Counted from the stretch's first letter, positions 50,840 through 60,188 are shown. The stretch: 64,000 nt of DNA from Bacteroidota bacterium (GCA_023437305.1 JAEZGN010000007.1:1-64000); one strand, 5' to 3'. Numbers and translations: made by a program. Notes: a model not told the origin generated them from the letters alone.

Positions 50840-51433
50840 ATGGCCATAAACAAAACCCGAAATATCCTGATAGATGTAGCTCGTCAGCTATTTGCAAGGT
50901 TGGGGGTGGAAAATACCACCATGAATGATATTGCAGTAGCTTCGCACAAAGGGCGGAGGACACTATATACATATTTCAATAATAAGAATGAGGTGTATCA
51001 GGCGGTTCTGGAGACAGAGCTCGATCAGATGTACCATGCTTTGCAGACTGTAGCAAACAAGAATCTCCCGGCAGACGAGAAACTTCTTTTGTTTTTTTAT
51101 ACGCGATTTGATGCAGTGAAAAATGTTGTGGCAAGGAATGGTACGTTGAAAGCTGATTTCTTCCGTGATATCTGGCGTGTGCAAAATGTAAGAAAATCCT
51201 TTGATAGAAAAGAAATTCAGGTACTGAAAGATATCTTGAACAAAGGAGTAGAAGAGGGTACTTTCGAGATGCCCGACACTCAAGCTACAGCGGAAATACT
51301 TCACCATGCGCTCAAAGGATTGGAAGTGCCTTACATCAGAGGGCAAATTAGAGCAGAGAGCCTGCAAACCGAATCCCAAAGAGAAAATATTGCTTACCTT
51401 ATCTTTGAAGGAATCAAGAAGAAGAAAAAGTAG
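50840..51433 (+). CDS. TetR/AcrR-family regulator
   Basis: This 197-residue protein has an N-terminal TetR helix-turn-helix (ILIDVARQLFARLGVENTTM, NDIAVASHKGRRTLYTYFNN, KNEVYQAVLE) and an all-helical ligand-binding part. A perfect 10-bp inverted repeat lies eight bases before its start codon. The fabG gene follows after 37 bases on the same strand, so a link to fatty-acid synthesis is likely: it may sense an acyl compound, as FabR- or FadR-type TetR proteins do. That is inference from the neighbour. Confidence 0.9.
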   Translation: MAINKTRNILIDVARQLFARLGVENTTMNDIAVASHKGRRTLYTYFNNKNEVYQAVLETELDQMYHALQTVANKNLPADEKLLLFFYTRFDAVKNVVARNGTLKADFFRDIWRVQNVRKSFDRKEIQVLKDILNKGVEEGTFEMPDTQATAEILHHALKGLEVPYIRGQIRAESLQTESQRENIAYLIFEGIKKKKK

Positions 51434-51470
51434 ATTGTAAACTATATAAATTTAATTTATACTTTAAATT

Positions 51471-52211
51471 ATGAAATTACTAGAAGGTAAAACCGCTATT
51501 ATTACAGGTGCAGCTCGTGGTATAGGTAAAGCCATCGCACTTAAATTTGCAGAGCAGGGAGCAAATATTGCATTTACTGACTTAGCTATAGATGACAACG
51601 CAAAAGCAACTGAAGCAGAGATTGCCAAATTTGGAGTGAAAGCAAAAGGATATGCATCTAACGCTGCAAATTTTGAAGATACTCATAAAGTGGTAGAAGA
51701 AATTGCAAAAGATTTTGGACAGATAGATATTCTTGTAAATAATGCAGGGATTACCCGTGACGGACTGTTGATGCGTATGACTGAACAGCAATGGGACATG
51801 GTAATCAATATAAACCTAAAGTCTGCGTTCAACTTTATTCATGCACTTACTCCAATATTTATGAAGCAAAAGAGCGGAAATGTTATAAATATGAGCTCTA
51901 TTGTTGGTCTTAACGGTAATGCAGGACAAGCTAACTATTCTGCATCTAAGGCAGGGATGATTGGTTTGGCTAAATCTGTAGCAAAAGAACTGGGTTCGAG
52001 AAATGTTCGTGCAAACTGTATTTGTCCGGGATTCATCATTACAGAAATGACAGGAGTATTGTCTGAAGATGTAAAGAAAAAATGGGCAGAACAAATTCCG
52101 TTACGTCGTGGAGGAACACCGGAGGATGTAGCGAATGTTGCTGTATTCCTTGCATCTGATTTGTCGGCTTATGTTACAGGAGAAGTTATTCCTGTTACAG
52201 GGGGTATGTAA
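51471..52211 (+). CDS. fabG: 3-oxoacyl-[acyl-carrier-protein] reductase FabG
   Basis: This 246-residue short-chain dehydrogenase has the NADPH loop TGAARGIGKAIAL, NNAG in DILVNNAGITRDGLLMRM, the catalytic serine in NMSSIVGLNGNAGQ, and YSASKAGMIGLAKSVAKELG with tyrosine and lysine. It reduces 3-oxoacyl-ACP in fatty-acid elongation. The TetR gene precedes it and a strong hairpin terminator follows 22 bases after the stop. Confidence 0.95.
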   Translation: MKLLEGKTAIITGAARGIGKAIALKFAEQGANIAFTDLAIDDNAKATEAEIAKFGVKAKGYASNAANFEDTHKVVEEIAKDFGQIDILVNNAGITRDGLLMRMTEQQWDMVININLKSAFNFIHALTPIFMKQKSGNVINMSSIVGLNGNAGQANYSASKAGMIGLAKSVAKELGSRNVRANCICPGFIITEMTGVLSEDVKKKWAEQIPLRRGGTPEDVANVAVFLASDLSAYVTGEVIPVTGGM

Positions 52212-52233
52212 GAAAATATCATATAAGAATGAG

Positions 52234-52264
52234 AACGGCTTCAATAATTTGAAGCCGTTTTTAT
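52234..52264 (+). terminator. Rho-independent-type terminator after fabG
   Basis: AACGGCTTCAA (52234-52244) pairs perfectly with 52249-52259 around a TAAT loop, followed by a T-rich run. An 11-bp stem with T-tract is a classical intrinsic terminator. Confidence 0.9.
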
Positions 52265-52286
52265 TTATACTAATGATGATTAATCC

Positions 52287-52910
52287 TTATTTTATTTCTT
52301 CAATTACAGAACGACTTTCCATATTTCTAAAAAATGCACCGGTCCATTTTCCATGTATATCTTTGTAATCAAAAGAATCATCGTCTGCCACTAAACGAAT
52401 ACGATATGTGGCTGTTATCTTATTATAATATACTGTCGAATTAATACTTAACTTGGATTGTGGTGATAATGTTGTAGATTCTTTAACCTTCGTGGAAGGT
52501 TCTAGCTCTACTTTTTCTCCAATGCGTAGCGGGGCCTCTTTACCTGAACAATAAACATAATTGGAAGATAAGAGGCTGATCTCAGATGGTATAGAGACAA
52601 TATAATCTTCACCTACTGACTTGCTGAATAGCTCTACGTCTTCAGAGTCATGAAAATAAGAGTAGTCTTTTATTAGTGGTTCATAAGTAGCCTCAATCGG
52701 TCTGCTAAGATGATTGAAGAAAGTACTATATTTTTTCTCACTTATTATTTCTTTTCCCTCTCCCTCTCCCTCTCCCTCTTCTAACTTCCACATAATAGAA
52801 TGAAATGTGTATGTTTTATTTTCTTTCGGTAGATCTGGATCATTGCTACAAGAGATAAGATGACAGGACATAAAGATGAAAAGAAATAATATTTGTGAGT
52901 AAGTTTTCAT
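52287..52910 (-). CDS. Hypothetical lipoprotein with Glu-Gly repeat
   Basis: This 207-residue protein has a lipoprotein signal (FLFIFMSCHLISCSND, C21) and no family I recognise. Residues about 44-53 read EEGEGEGEGK, encoded by four copies of a 6-bp repeat. The rest is beta-rich (ATYRIRLVADDDSFDYKDIH at the end, TVYYNKI), which suggests a small secreted binding domain, with polar sequence throughout. It is convergent with fabG and about 100 bases from the hemN gene, which reads in the same direction upstream; a link is not evident. Confidence 0.6.
   Translation of the reverse strand: MKTYSQILFLFIFMSCHLISCSNDPDLPKENKTYTFHSIMWKLEEGEGEGEGKEIISEKKYSTFFNHLSRPIEATYEPLIKDYSYFHDSEDVELFSKSVGEDYIVSIPSEISLLSSNYVYCSGKEAPLRIGEKVELEPSTKVKESTTLSPQSKLSINSTVYYNKITATYRIRLVADDDSFDYKDIHGKWTGAFFRNMESRSVIEEIK
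52755..52778. repeat. Four tandem copies of a 6-bp repeat (TCCCTC)
   Basis: TCCCTC occurs four times in a row inside the lipoprotein gene and encodes alternating Glu-Gly. The 6-bp period keeps the frame, so gain or loss of a unit would change length by two residues only. Confidence 0.85.
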
Positions 52911-53014
52911 AATATATTAGTGTTAATGGTTAATATCTTTGTTAAAGATATACATTATTTATTAAGCCATGCTAGAAAGATCTTTTTCTTTAATAAACTA
53001 TTCTCAAAAATTGA

Positions 53015-54382
53015 TTATACCGATTTGGAATAACGTTTTTCGTTATTTACCATCAGCTTATCCAGCGAAGCAGCAACATTGCGGACAAAGGGTGCAGCCT
53101 CCGGTAATACAGTAATGTGATCTTCCGAAAATTCGATAATTCCATCTTCCTGAAAATCACAGAGCTGCTCTTTATTATAGTTCAGAGCATTTCTTACTTC
53201 CTTTTCAGAGATATTCATCCGACGTGCTATATCAGACCAACTTACTGTATAGTTACACATTAGTGAGGCTATTACTTCGCGGGTAATTTGTTCTTCCTTA
53301 TTCAGTATATACCCTTTAGTTATGGGATACTTACCCTCATTTACTGATGATATGTATGTATTCAGGTCTTTTGCATTTTGGCTGTAAGCTGTGGATAGTT
53401 GGCTGATCCCGGTATTTCCGAATGCATAAACCTGACCTGTGGTTCGGCGGGTGCAGTATCCCTGAAAATTACGGTGCAGGGATTTTGATTGTAAAGCTTC
53501 GTAGAGCTCATCGTTTGCTAATACAAAGTGGTCGAGCCCTATGGTCTTATATCCTGCATTGATAAGCATTTTTTTTGCTGTTTCGTATATCTCGTTTTTT
53601 GTAGAGACTGATGGTAAGCCAACCTTTTCGAGATTCTTCTGTAACTCATTTACCCAAGGAACATGGGCGTAAGAAAAAGTGACAATCCTGTCTGGCCTCA
53701 AGGATATTGCTTTCTGAATAGTTTCTGCAAAAGATTCAGGAGTCTGTAAAGGGAGTCCATATATAAAATCCATATTGACCGACATGCCTTTGCTTCTGAG
53801 CATATGTAAGATATCCTCTATCGGCATTCGTGATGGCTTACGGGCGGAAGCCTTTAATACCTCCTCGTTAAAATCTTGAATGCCAATGCTTATTCGGTTA
53901 AATCCTGCATCAATCAGGTCATTCCAATAGTCTTCATCCAGATATCCAGGGTGGCATTCTATTGCAATTTCGGGATTTTTGATGCATTCAAACTCGGATA
54001 AGATTATCCGGTTGATTTCTTTTAGTACAGAGACTGGCTGTGACGTGGGTGTACCTCCTCCATAGTGTATTTGTGATATTTTACGGCTATGGTCGAGTAG
54101 GGGAAGCACCATCCGTATCTCCTTTTTCAAGGTTTCTATATACTCTTTTACCACATTCTTGTCTTTGAGTAGCTGTGAATTGCAGCCGCAATAATAGCAC
54201 ATGTGATAGCAAAAAGGGATATGTATATAGATGGATATATGCTGAGGATTTTGTTTATTCGATTCGATAATAGCCGCCTTATATGAATCGGCAGTAAATG
54301 ATTCATTAAAAAAGTTAGCCGGAGGATAACTCGTATATCTTGGAACCGGGAGACTATATTTATTCAGTAATTCTTGTTTCAT
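53015..54382 (-). CDS. hemN: Oxygen-independent coproporphyrinogen III oxidase HemN
   Basis: This 455-residue radical SAM enzyme removes two carboxyl groups from coproporphyrinogen III in anaerobic haem synthesis. It has LPVPRYTSYPPANFF, HIPFCYHMCYYCGCNSQ with C58-x3-C62-x2-C65 for the 4Fe-4S cluster, HYGGGTPTSQPVSVL, RISIGIQDFNEEVLKAS and IYGLPLQTPESFAETIQKA, plus the HemN-specific DHFVLANDELYEALQSKSLH. ATG at 54382 is preferred over an upstream in-frame start at 54445 since homology begins there; it then overlaps the MFS gene by 23 bases. It is the last gene of a TonB receptor-MFS-hemN operon. A HutW/ChuW-type haem-degrading role is less likely, as the match to HemN covers the full length. 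Confidence 0.9.
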   Translation of the reverse strand: MKQELLNKYSLPVPRYTSYPPANFFNESFTADSYKAAIIESNKQNPQHISIYIHIPFCYHMCYYCGCNSQLLKDKNVVKEYIETLKKEIRMVLPLLDHSRKISQIHYGGGTPTSQPVSVLKEINRIILSEFECIKNPEIAIECHPGYLDEDYWNDLIDAGFNRISIGIQDFNEEVLKASARKPSRMPIEDILHMLRSKGMSVNMDFIYGLPLQTPESFAETIQKAISLRPDRIVTFSYAHVPWVNELQKNLEKVGLPSVSTKNEIYETAKKMLINAGYKTIGLDHFVLANDELYEALQSKSLHRNFQGYCTRRTTGQVYAFGNTGISQLSTAYSQNAKDLNTYISSVNEGKYPITKGYILNKEEQITREVIASLMCNYTVSWSDIARRMNISEKEVRNALNYNKEQLCDFQEDGIIEFSEDHITVLPEAAPFVRNVAASLDKLMVNNEKRYSKSV

Positions 54383-55604
54383 TTTGTTCTTTCGGTGCTT
54401 TAAGTTTGAAGGCAAATAATATAAATGCCAGAGATATGGCTGCAATACACATTTCCACTACAAAGAGTCCCTTGTATGTTATCATTGCTGCTATTTTGCC
54501 GGAGCTTACTCCCATAATAATTCCACTCAGGTGTGTAATCACAGTTTGTATTGTAAAGTCTGTTCCTTCAAAACCCGGGCGCACACAGTCCATAGCTGTG
54601 GTATATACAACAATAACCGCCATGCCGTAACTTGCCCAAAGCAAAGAGATGCCCAAGTGCAGAGTAGCTATATTTACAGGAAGAGCAGATACTAACAAGC
54701 AGAAATAGATGGTAGTAATCAATGTGAAAACGGCAAACAATATTCGTGCGGAATGTCTGCCTATCTTTCGAACGATAAAGCCACCTCCAAAAGAAGCAAG
54801 GCAGCCAATAGATGTACCCACAATCCCCGACATGACGCCTATTTCCTTCATGTTGTAGCCATAGTCTACCAGCATAGGTTTCAGCATAGCTAACACACCG
54901 ATAAGACCTGCATAATATACAAATAAGAAGACAACTTGTTTCCAGATCCCTTTTTGTTTGAAGAAACCCAGTATATCGTCAGGGGTTGGCTTTTTCTCTT
55001 GTTTTGCCTTTATGATTACTTGGTTATTTCCTCTCTTGAAAAATATTAGAGGAATCAGAGCTATAATGACAAATACAGCGAGGAATGGCAATAGATTTCC
55101 CCACCCGAATTTATGATAAAGTAACAGCAATATGCCGCCGCCAATCATAGCTCCTGCAAAATTTCCCATCGACTGCATACTGTTTGCAAGACTCTTATCC
55201 TTTTTGCTAAAAGACAGAACAGCAAGAGAGTCGGTTGCAATATCTTGTGTGGCTGAAGCGATAAAAGATAATACTACAAGCCCAATAATAAGATAAGGTG
55301 TGGTTTGAAAATCGAGAAATGAGACAGCAAATATGATGGATGCATATATTAATTCTGAGGAGAAAATCCATCTTTTAAAATCACCTATTCTAAAAGTGGA
55401 CCGGTCGACCGCAGGAGACCATAAGAATTTTAGTATCCAAGGGAGTTTTAGCAATTGGAGCATACCTATACTCTCGAGCGAGAAGTTCTGTTGCCTCATA
55501 ATTACAGGTATCACCGTAGAGAAGAAACTCATCGGTATCGATTGTGCAATGTACAGGCAAAAGAATGTAAATAGCTTTTCTCCTTTTTGAATGTTTATTC
55601 CCAT
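54360..55604 (-). CDS. MFS transporter, AmpG-like
   Basis: This 414-residue protein has twelve predicted membrane helices and AmpG-like features (IQKGEKLFTFFCLYIAQSIP, LPWILKFLWSPAVDRSTFRI, FASATQDIATDSLAVLSF-like text here as FIASATQDIATDSLAVLSF). AmpG-type MFS proteins import muropeptides, and relatives take up siderophores or other compounds. It lies one base after the TonB receptor gene and overlaps the hemN start by 23 bases, so all three are translated together. By context its substrate is more likely a porphyrin, haem precursor or iron compound carried in by the receptor than a muropeptide. That is an inference. Confidence 0.8.
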   Translation of the reverse strand: MGINIQKGEKLFTFFCLYIAQSIPMSFFSTVIPVIMRQQNFSLESIGMLQLLKLPWILKFLWSPAVDRSTFRIGDFKRWIFSSELIYASIIFAVSFLDFQTTPYLIIGLVVLSFIASATQDIATDSLAVLSFSKKDKSLANSMQSMGNFAGAMIGGGILLLLYHKFGWGNLLPFLAVFVIIALIPLIFFKRGNNQVIIKAKQEKKPTPDDILGFFKQKGIWKQVVFLFVYYAGLIGVLAMLKPMLVDYGYNMKEIGVMSGIVGTSIGCLASFGGGFIVRKIGRHSARILFAVFTLITTIYFCLLVSALPVNIATLHLGISLLWASYGMAVIVVYTTAMDCVRPGFEGTDFTIQTVITHLSGIIMGVSSGKIAAMITYKGLFVVEMCIAAISLAFILFAFKLKAPKEQNETRITE

Positions 55605-55605
55605 A

Positions 55606-57702
55606 TTAGAATTTAAGGTTCAGATTTAATCCACATGTGAAAGGCTTCCCTTTTTGTACAAAATTATTACCGGATGTTGCGAAGTAATATGCGATATAAT
55701 CTTTAGATCCTATATTTTTAGCCCACAAATCTAGTGAAAATTGTTTTTTAACGAAAGAAACTTTACCATTATACACTCCATAAAATGGTTGTTCTACATC
55801 GTTGGCATCATTCCAATACAATTTACCTACTCCCGTATATTGAGCGTTAAGCACAACATTGTCGAGCCATCTCAGGTTTGTGTCTATGGTGTAATTTGCA
55901 GATATCGCCAATGTATGCTTAGGCACCATGAGTAAGTAATTATTATTATAATTTACCGTTTCGCTTTCTTTATATTCTTTGTATTTAGCATGCGTATAAC
56001 CATAGGCTATCTGGAAGTTTAGGCTTCTCGAAGGGTTTATCTGAGTTGTCAATTCAAAGCCTTTGCTTTCCGATTTACCTGCATTACGAGTCAAAAAACC
56101 TTGTCCTGTAGGTTTAACCTGCGAGATTTGTTGGTTACTCCATCTGATATAAAAGAGGCTAAAGTCGAGATAAAGCAAGTTGTTTAGGAAGCTTGATTTT
56201 GTTCCTAATTCGTAAGACCAGCTATATTCAGGATCGAACGTACGGTCTTTGTCTTCATCGGCCGTATTGTTGAAACCTCCTGTTTTATATCCTTTACTTA
56301 CAGATAAATATGTCAATCCATCCTGATTGTACGCATATTGGATAGATGCTTTTGGTGTAATTTGAGAAAAATCGTCCTTAGCCTTTACTTCGGGATCGAC
56401 AACAGGGTCTACATTCGGATTTGCAGTGATGCGTATTAATGAAGATTTTGTTTTCTCCCAGTCGTAGCGAACTCCAAGGGTAGCCGATAGTCCCGAAATG
56501 AAGATATCGTTCAGAGTAGACTGATGATATAGGGCGATTCCTTCCGTCGGATTGTTTACATTTTGGATTGCATGTTTTCTTGATGTGCGATAGTCAGTGT
56601 CGTTTGTTTGGAAATAATTCTGGTGGAATCCAAATACTCCAAACTGCCATTTATACTTGCTGTCTTCTTTTATTGATTTTATATTAAACTCCTGAGAGTA
56701 CATTTGCTGACGATGATAGAAATTCACGTAGTAAAGGTCTTTGGGCGAAAAGTCCTGATCGATACCTTGTTTCCCGTCATAAAACTGAAAAGAGGATTGC
56801 GAACTCAGTTTGAAATTGTCTGTTACATATTCTATATTCAACCCATTGTTAGACATATTACGACGGTAGAAACTCCGTTCATTATAATTTATATCTTCTA
56901 TTTTCCCCGTTTTTTTATCATAAATGCGATAGGGATAACCATCCTGATCGGAATATTCATAAGCAAAGATAAGGTTCATCGTCAACCGTGGCATAATGCG
57001 CCAACTTAGTCGGGCACGGGTAGAAACACCATCGATCGGGTCGGCTCGTTTTCCTGTGGTTTTATTCATAAAGTAGCCTCCCGAATGGGAATAATTACCA
57101 GATAAAGAATAGCCTATTTTATTATCTACATTTCCATAATGCGAAATTCCGGTCTGATAAGCATTGTAATTACCGGCGGAGAGATTCAAGTAAGTTCCTT
57201 TTGTCTTTAACGGGGATTTTGTGAAAACATTAATGATGCCCCCCATCGTATTCCTCCCATAGATAGTGCCTTGTGGCCCTCGCAGAACCTCAATGCGGTC
57301 TACATCACTGATGTTTATATCAAAAGTTGAGCGGTCGAAATAAGGGACTCCATCTACATAAAGTCCTACAGATGGTGTGTTTTTTGCAGCCCCTATTCCT
57401 CGTATAAAAACCGGGCAATACATTTTAGAGCCATAGTCTACCATGAATAGATTGGGTACAAAAGCCGTCACCTCTTTTATGTTGGTTATATTGTTTTCTT
57501 TAATAATACTTTCGGATAGAACGGATGCCGAGACAGGTTGTATCGATAAATCACTATTTTGCTTAAATGATTCTATTACAACTTCTTTTGCTATATATTT
57601 CATTTTGATAGTATCATTGTCAATGACGATATCATCAGCATAAGTATTATTGATAATGGCACAGAATAAGAGGGTCAACAAAAGAAAAGACTTTGATCTC
57701 AT
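55606..57702 (-). CDS. TonB-dependent outer-membrane receptor
   Basis: This 698-residue receptor has a signal peptide (SFLLLTLLFCAIINNTYA), a plug domain (SVLSESIIKENNITNIKEVT, PVFIRGIGAAKNTPSVGLYV, VEVLRGPQGTIYGRNTMGGI here as IEVLRGPQGTIYGRNTMGGI) and a 22-strand-type barrel ending in FTCGLNLNLKF. It lacks the N-terminal carboxypeptidase-D-like domain of SusC proteins, so it is of the siderophore/haem/vitamin type. A -7 element lies at 57745-57752 on the minus strand with ATTG 20 bases upstream. It starts the operon with an MFS transporter and hemN. The substrate is probably an iron chelate, haem or porphyrin. Confidence 0.88.
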   Translation of the reverse strand: MRSKSFLLLTLLFCAIINNTYADDIVIDNDTIKMKYIAKEVVIESFKQNSDLSIQPVSASVLSESIIKENNITNIKEVTAFVPNLFMVDYGSKMYCPVFIRGIGAAKNTPSVGLYVDGVPYFDRSTFDINISDVDRIEVLRGPQGTIYGRNTMGGIINVFTKSPLKTKGTYLNLSAGNYNAYQTGISHYGNVDNKIGYSLSGNYSHSGGYFMNKTTGKRADPIDGVSTRARLSWRIMPRLTMNLIFAYEYSDQDGYPYRIYDKKTGKIEDINYNERSFYRRNMSNNGLNIEYVTDNFKLSSQSSFQFYDGKQGIDQDFSPKDLYYVNFYHRQQMYSQEFNIKSIKEDSKYKWQFGVFGFHQNYFQTNDTDYRTSRKHAIQNVNNPTEGIALYHQSTLNDIFISGLSATLGVRYDWEKTKSSLIRITANPNVDPVVDPEVKAKDDFSQITPKASIQYAYNQDGLTYLSVSKGYKTGGFNNTADEDKDRTFDPEYSWSYELGTKSSFLNNLLYLDFSLFYIRWSNQQISQVKPTGQGFLTRNAGKSESKGFELTTQINPSRSLNFQIAYGYTHAKYKEYKESETVNYNNNYLLMVPKHTLAISANYTIDTNLRWLDNVVLNAQYTGVGKLYWNDANDVEQPFYGVYNGKVSFVKKQFSLDLWAKNIGSKDYIAYYFATSGNNFVQKGKPFTCGLNLNLKF

Positions 57703-57744
57703 TATTTCTTAATGTGTTGATATTTATAGTTTTTAGTTGAACTG

Positions 57745-57776
57745 CAAATGTATGAAAACTTAAAATAATAGTCAAT
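57745..57776 (-). promoter_or_regulatory. Promoter of the TonB receptor-MFS-hemN operon
   Basis: On the minus strand ATTG (57773-57776) and TACATTTG (57745-57752) are spaced by 20 bases, a near-consensus Bacteroidota promoter, 43 bases from the receptor start. No Fur-like 19-bp palindrome is seen. Confidence 0.55.
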
Positions 57777-57953
57777 CACTAGATGTAGTGATATTTTTTA
57801 TTATCAGAATAAGCGTGAAATACGAATAGTGAGCTTAAACCGATGAGTAGATGAGTGAAATTAACTAAAAGAAAACCTTGATATTATTATTGTATTTCGC
57901 TTTCTTGAGTGGAGTTTTCGATCTCCATTCCCTTAATTTTCAAAAACTTTACT

Positions 57954-57961
57954 TACCTTTG
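57954..57961 (+). promoter_or_regulatory. -7 element (TACCTTTG) of pnp
   Basis: TACCTTTG ends 30 bases before the pnp start at 57992. It lies inside a longer open frame, which argues against the upstream in-frame TTG at 57878 as the true start. Confidence 0.5.
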
Positions 57962-57991
57962 TTTGATTTTAAGACGTTAAGAAAAAAATTT

Positions 57992-60163
57992 ATGATTAAT
58001 CCGATTACAAAGAGTATCGATTTAGGTGATGGAAGGACTATCACCATTGAAACCGGAAAATTGGCAAAGCAGGCTGATGGGTCTGTAATGGTACGGATGG
58101 GTAATACGATGTTATTAGCCACTGTATGTGCCGCAAAAGATGCAAATCCGGGTGTTGATTTTATGCCTTTACAGGTAGAGTATAAAGAAAAATTTGCAGC
58201 ATATGGTCGCTTTCCGGGAGGTTTTCAACGTAGAGAAGGACGTGCTTCAGATTACGAGATATTGGTTTGCCGCTTGGTAGACCGTGCCCTTCGTCCATTG
58301 TTTCCGGACGACTATCATGCGGAAGTATTTGTTAATGTGACTCTATTCTCTTCGGACGGTGAAGATATGCCTGATGCATTGGCCGGATTGGCAGCTTCGG
58401 CAGCTTTAGCTGTTTCAGATATACCGTTCAATGGTCCTATCTCAGAAGTAAGAGTAGCTCGTGTTGACGGACAATTCATTTTAAATCCAACATTTTCTCA
58501 ATTAGCTAAAGCTGATATGGATATCATGGTAGGTGCTACTATTGATAACATCATGATGGTGGAAGGTGAAATGAAAGAAGTTTCGGAAGCAGAAATGCTG
58601 GAAGCTATCAAGTTTGCTCACGAAGCAATTAAAGTACAATGTCAGGCTCAGATCGAATTGATGGAGCTTGTTGGTACTACAAAAAAACGTGAATATAGCC
58701 ACGAAACAAATGATGAAGACCTACGCAAAGATGTTTGGGAAAAATGCTATGATAAAGCTTATGCTGTAGCAGCATCCGGAAATACAAACAAACACGAGCG
58801 TGTAGATAACTTCAAGGCTATAGAAGAAGAATATAAAGCGAACCTTACTGAGGAAGAACTGGCAGAAAAAGGAGCGTTGATTTCCCGTTACTACCATGAT
58901 GTAGAAAAAGAAGCAATGCGTCGTTCTATATTAGACGAAGGAAAACGTCTTGATGGTCGTACAACAACAGAGATACGTCCTATCTGGAGCGAAGTGGATT
59001 ATCTTCCTGGAGCTCACGGATCGGCTGTTTTCACACGTGGAGAAACACAATCATTGACAACTGTAACATTAGGCACAAAGCTTGATGAGAAGATCATTGA
59101 TGATGTATTGAACAATGGTAAGGAGAGATTCCTTCTACATTATAATTTCCCTCCGTTCTCAACAGGAGAAGCAAGACCGCAACGTGGAGTAGGTCGTCGT
59201 GAAATCGGTCATGGAAATCTTGCACACCGTGCATTGAAACCAATGATCCCTTCCGATTATCCTTACGTTATACGTGTGGTATCAGATATATTGGAGTCGA
59301 ACGGCTCTTCATCTATGGCTACAGTTTGTGCCGGTACATTGGCATTAATGGATGCAGGGGTGAAAATCAAAAAGCCGGTGACAGGTATAGCAATGGGGCT
59401 TATCTCTGAAAAGAAAGGTACTAACTTTGCTGTACTTTCAGACATTTTGGGTGACGAAGATCATCTGGGAGACATGGACTTCAAGGTTTGTGGAACAAAA
59501 GATGGTATTACGGCTACTCAGATGGATATAAAAGTAGACGGACTTTCTTATGAGATTTTAGAAAAGGCATTAAATCAGGCTCGTGAAGGACGTTTACATA
59601 TTATGGGTAAAATCCTTGAGACATTACCTGAACCACGTGCCGACTTCAAAGAAAATGCTCCACGCATCGAAGTGTTAATTATCAGCAAAGAATTTATCGG
59701 AGCTGTAATAGGACCCGGTGGTAAAATCATTCAAGGTATTCAGGAAGAAACAGGAGCAACTGTTACTATCGAGGAAATCGATGGCTATGGACGTGTTGAG
59801 GTTTCAGCTACTAACAAAACTGCTATCGAAGCTGCAATGGCTAAGATTAGAGGTATCGTTGCAGTACCTGAAGTAGGAGAGGTATATACTGCAAAAGTAC
59901 GTTCGGTAATGCCTTATGGTGCATTCTGTGAATTCCTTCCAGGAAAAGACGGATTGCTTCATATCTCTGAAATTTCGTGGGATCGCGTAGAAGACATGGA
60001 AAAAGTAGGATTGAAAGAAGGTGATAAGATTGAGGTGAAACTTATCGATATTGACCCTAAGACAGGCAAGTTTAAATTGTCTCGTAAGGTTCTTCTACCT
60101 CGTCCTCCAAGACCAGAAAGACCTGTACAGAAGGCAAACGGAGATGCTCCGGCAGAGGCTTAA
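57992..60163 (+). CDS. pnp: Polyribonucleotide nucleotidyltransferase (PNPase)
   Basis: This 723-residue enzyme degrades RNA 3' to 5' by phosphorolysis. It has two RNase PH domains (TIETGKLAKQADGSVMVRMG, RRVDRAL-like LVDRALRPLFPDDYHAEVFV; second domain FSTGEARPQRGVGRREIGHG and SDILESNGSSSMATVCAGTL), then KH (IGAVIGPGGKIIQGIQEETG) and S1 (VGEVYTAKVRSVMPYGAFCE) domains. ATG 57992 is used; an upstream in-frame TTG would add 38 residues overlapping the promoter. A hairpin terminator follows at 60189. Codon choice is noticeably biased, as expected for a highly expressed gene. Confidence 0.97.
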   Translation: MINPITKSIDLGDGRTITIETGKLAKQADGSVMVRMGNTMLLATVCAAKDANPGVDFMPLQVEYKEKFAAYGRFPGGFQRREGRASDYEILVCRLVDRALRPLFPDDYHAEVFVNVTLFSSDGEDMPDALAGLAASAALAVSDIPFNGPISEVRVARVDGQFILNPTFSQLAKADMDIMVGATIDNIMMVEGEMKEVSEAEMLEAIKFAHEAIKVQCQAQIELMELVGTTKKREYSHETNDEDLRKDVWEKCYDKAYAVAASGNTNKHERVDNFKAIEEEYKANLTEEELAEKGALISRYYHDVEKEAMRRSILDEGKRLDGRTTTEIRPIWSEVDYLPGAHGSAVFTRGETQSLTTVTLGTKLDEKIIDDVLNNGKERFLLHYNFPPFSTGEARPQRGVGRREIGHGNLAHRALKPMIPSDYPYVIRVVSDILESNGSSSMATVCAGTLALMDAGVKIKKPVTGIAMGLISEKKGTNFAVLSDILGDEDHLGDMDFKVCGTKDGITATQMDIKVDGLSYEILEKALNQAREGRLHIMGKILETLPEPRADFKENAPRIEVLIISKEFIGAVIGPGGKIIQGIQEETGATVTIEEIDGYGRVEVSATNKTAIEAAMAKIRGIVAVPEVGEVYTAKVRSVMPYGAFCEFLPGKDGLLHISEISWDRVEDMEKVGLKEGDKIEVKLIDIDPKTGKFKLSRKVLLPRPPRPERPVQKANGDAPAEA

Positions 60164-60188
60164 GCGCATAAGAAATCTTATATATAAT

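Noticed and set aside
53015..54382. Haem-degrading radical SAM protein of the HutW/ChuW type
   Set aside because: The whole length follows HemN, including the DHFVLANDELYEALQ segment, so coproporphyrinogen oxidase is the better call.
54383..54445. N-terminal extension of HemN by 21 residues
   Set aside because: Similarity to HemN starts with MKQELLNKYSLPVPRY; the extension lies within the MFS gene and adds nothing family-like.
57878..57991. N-terminal extension of PNPase by 38 residues
   Set aside because: It would start with TTG and cover the TACCTTTG promoter element; PNPase homology begins at MINPITKSIDLGDG.
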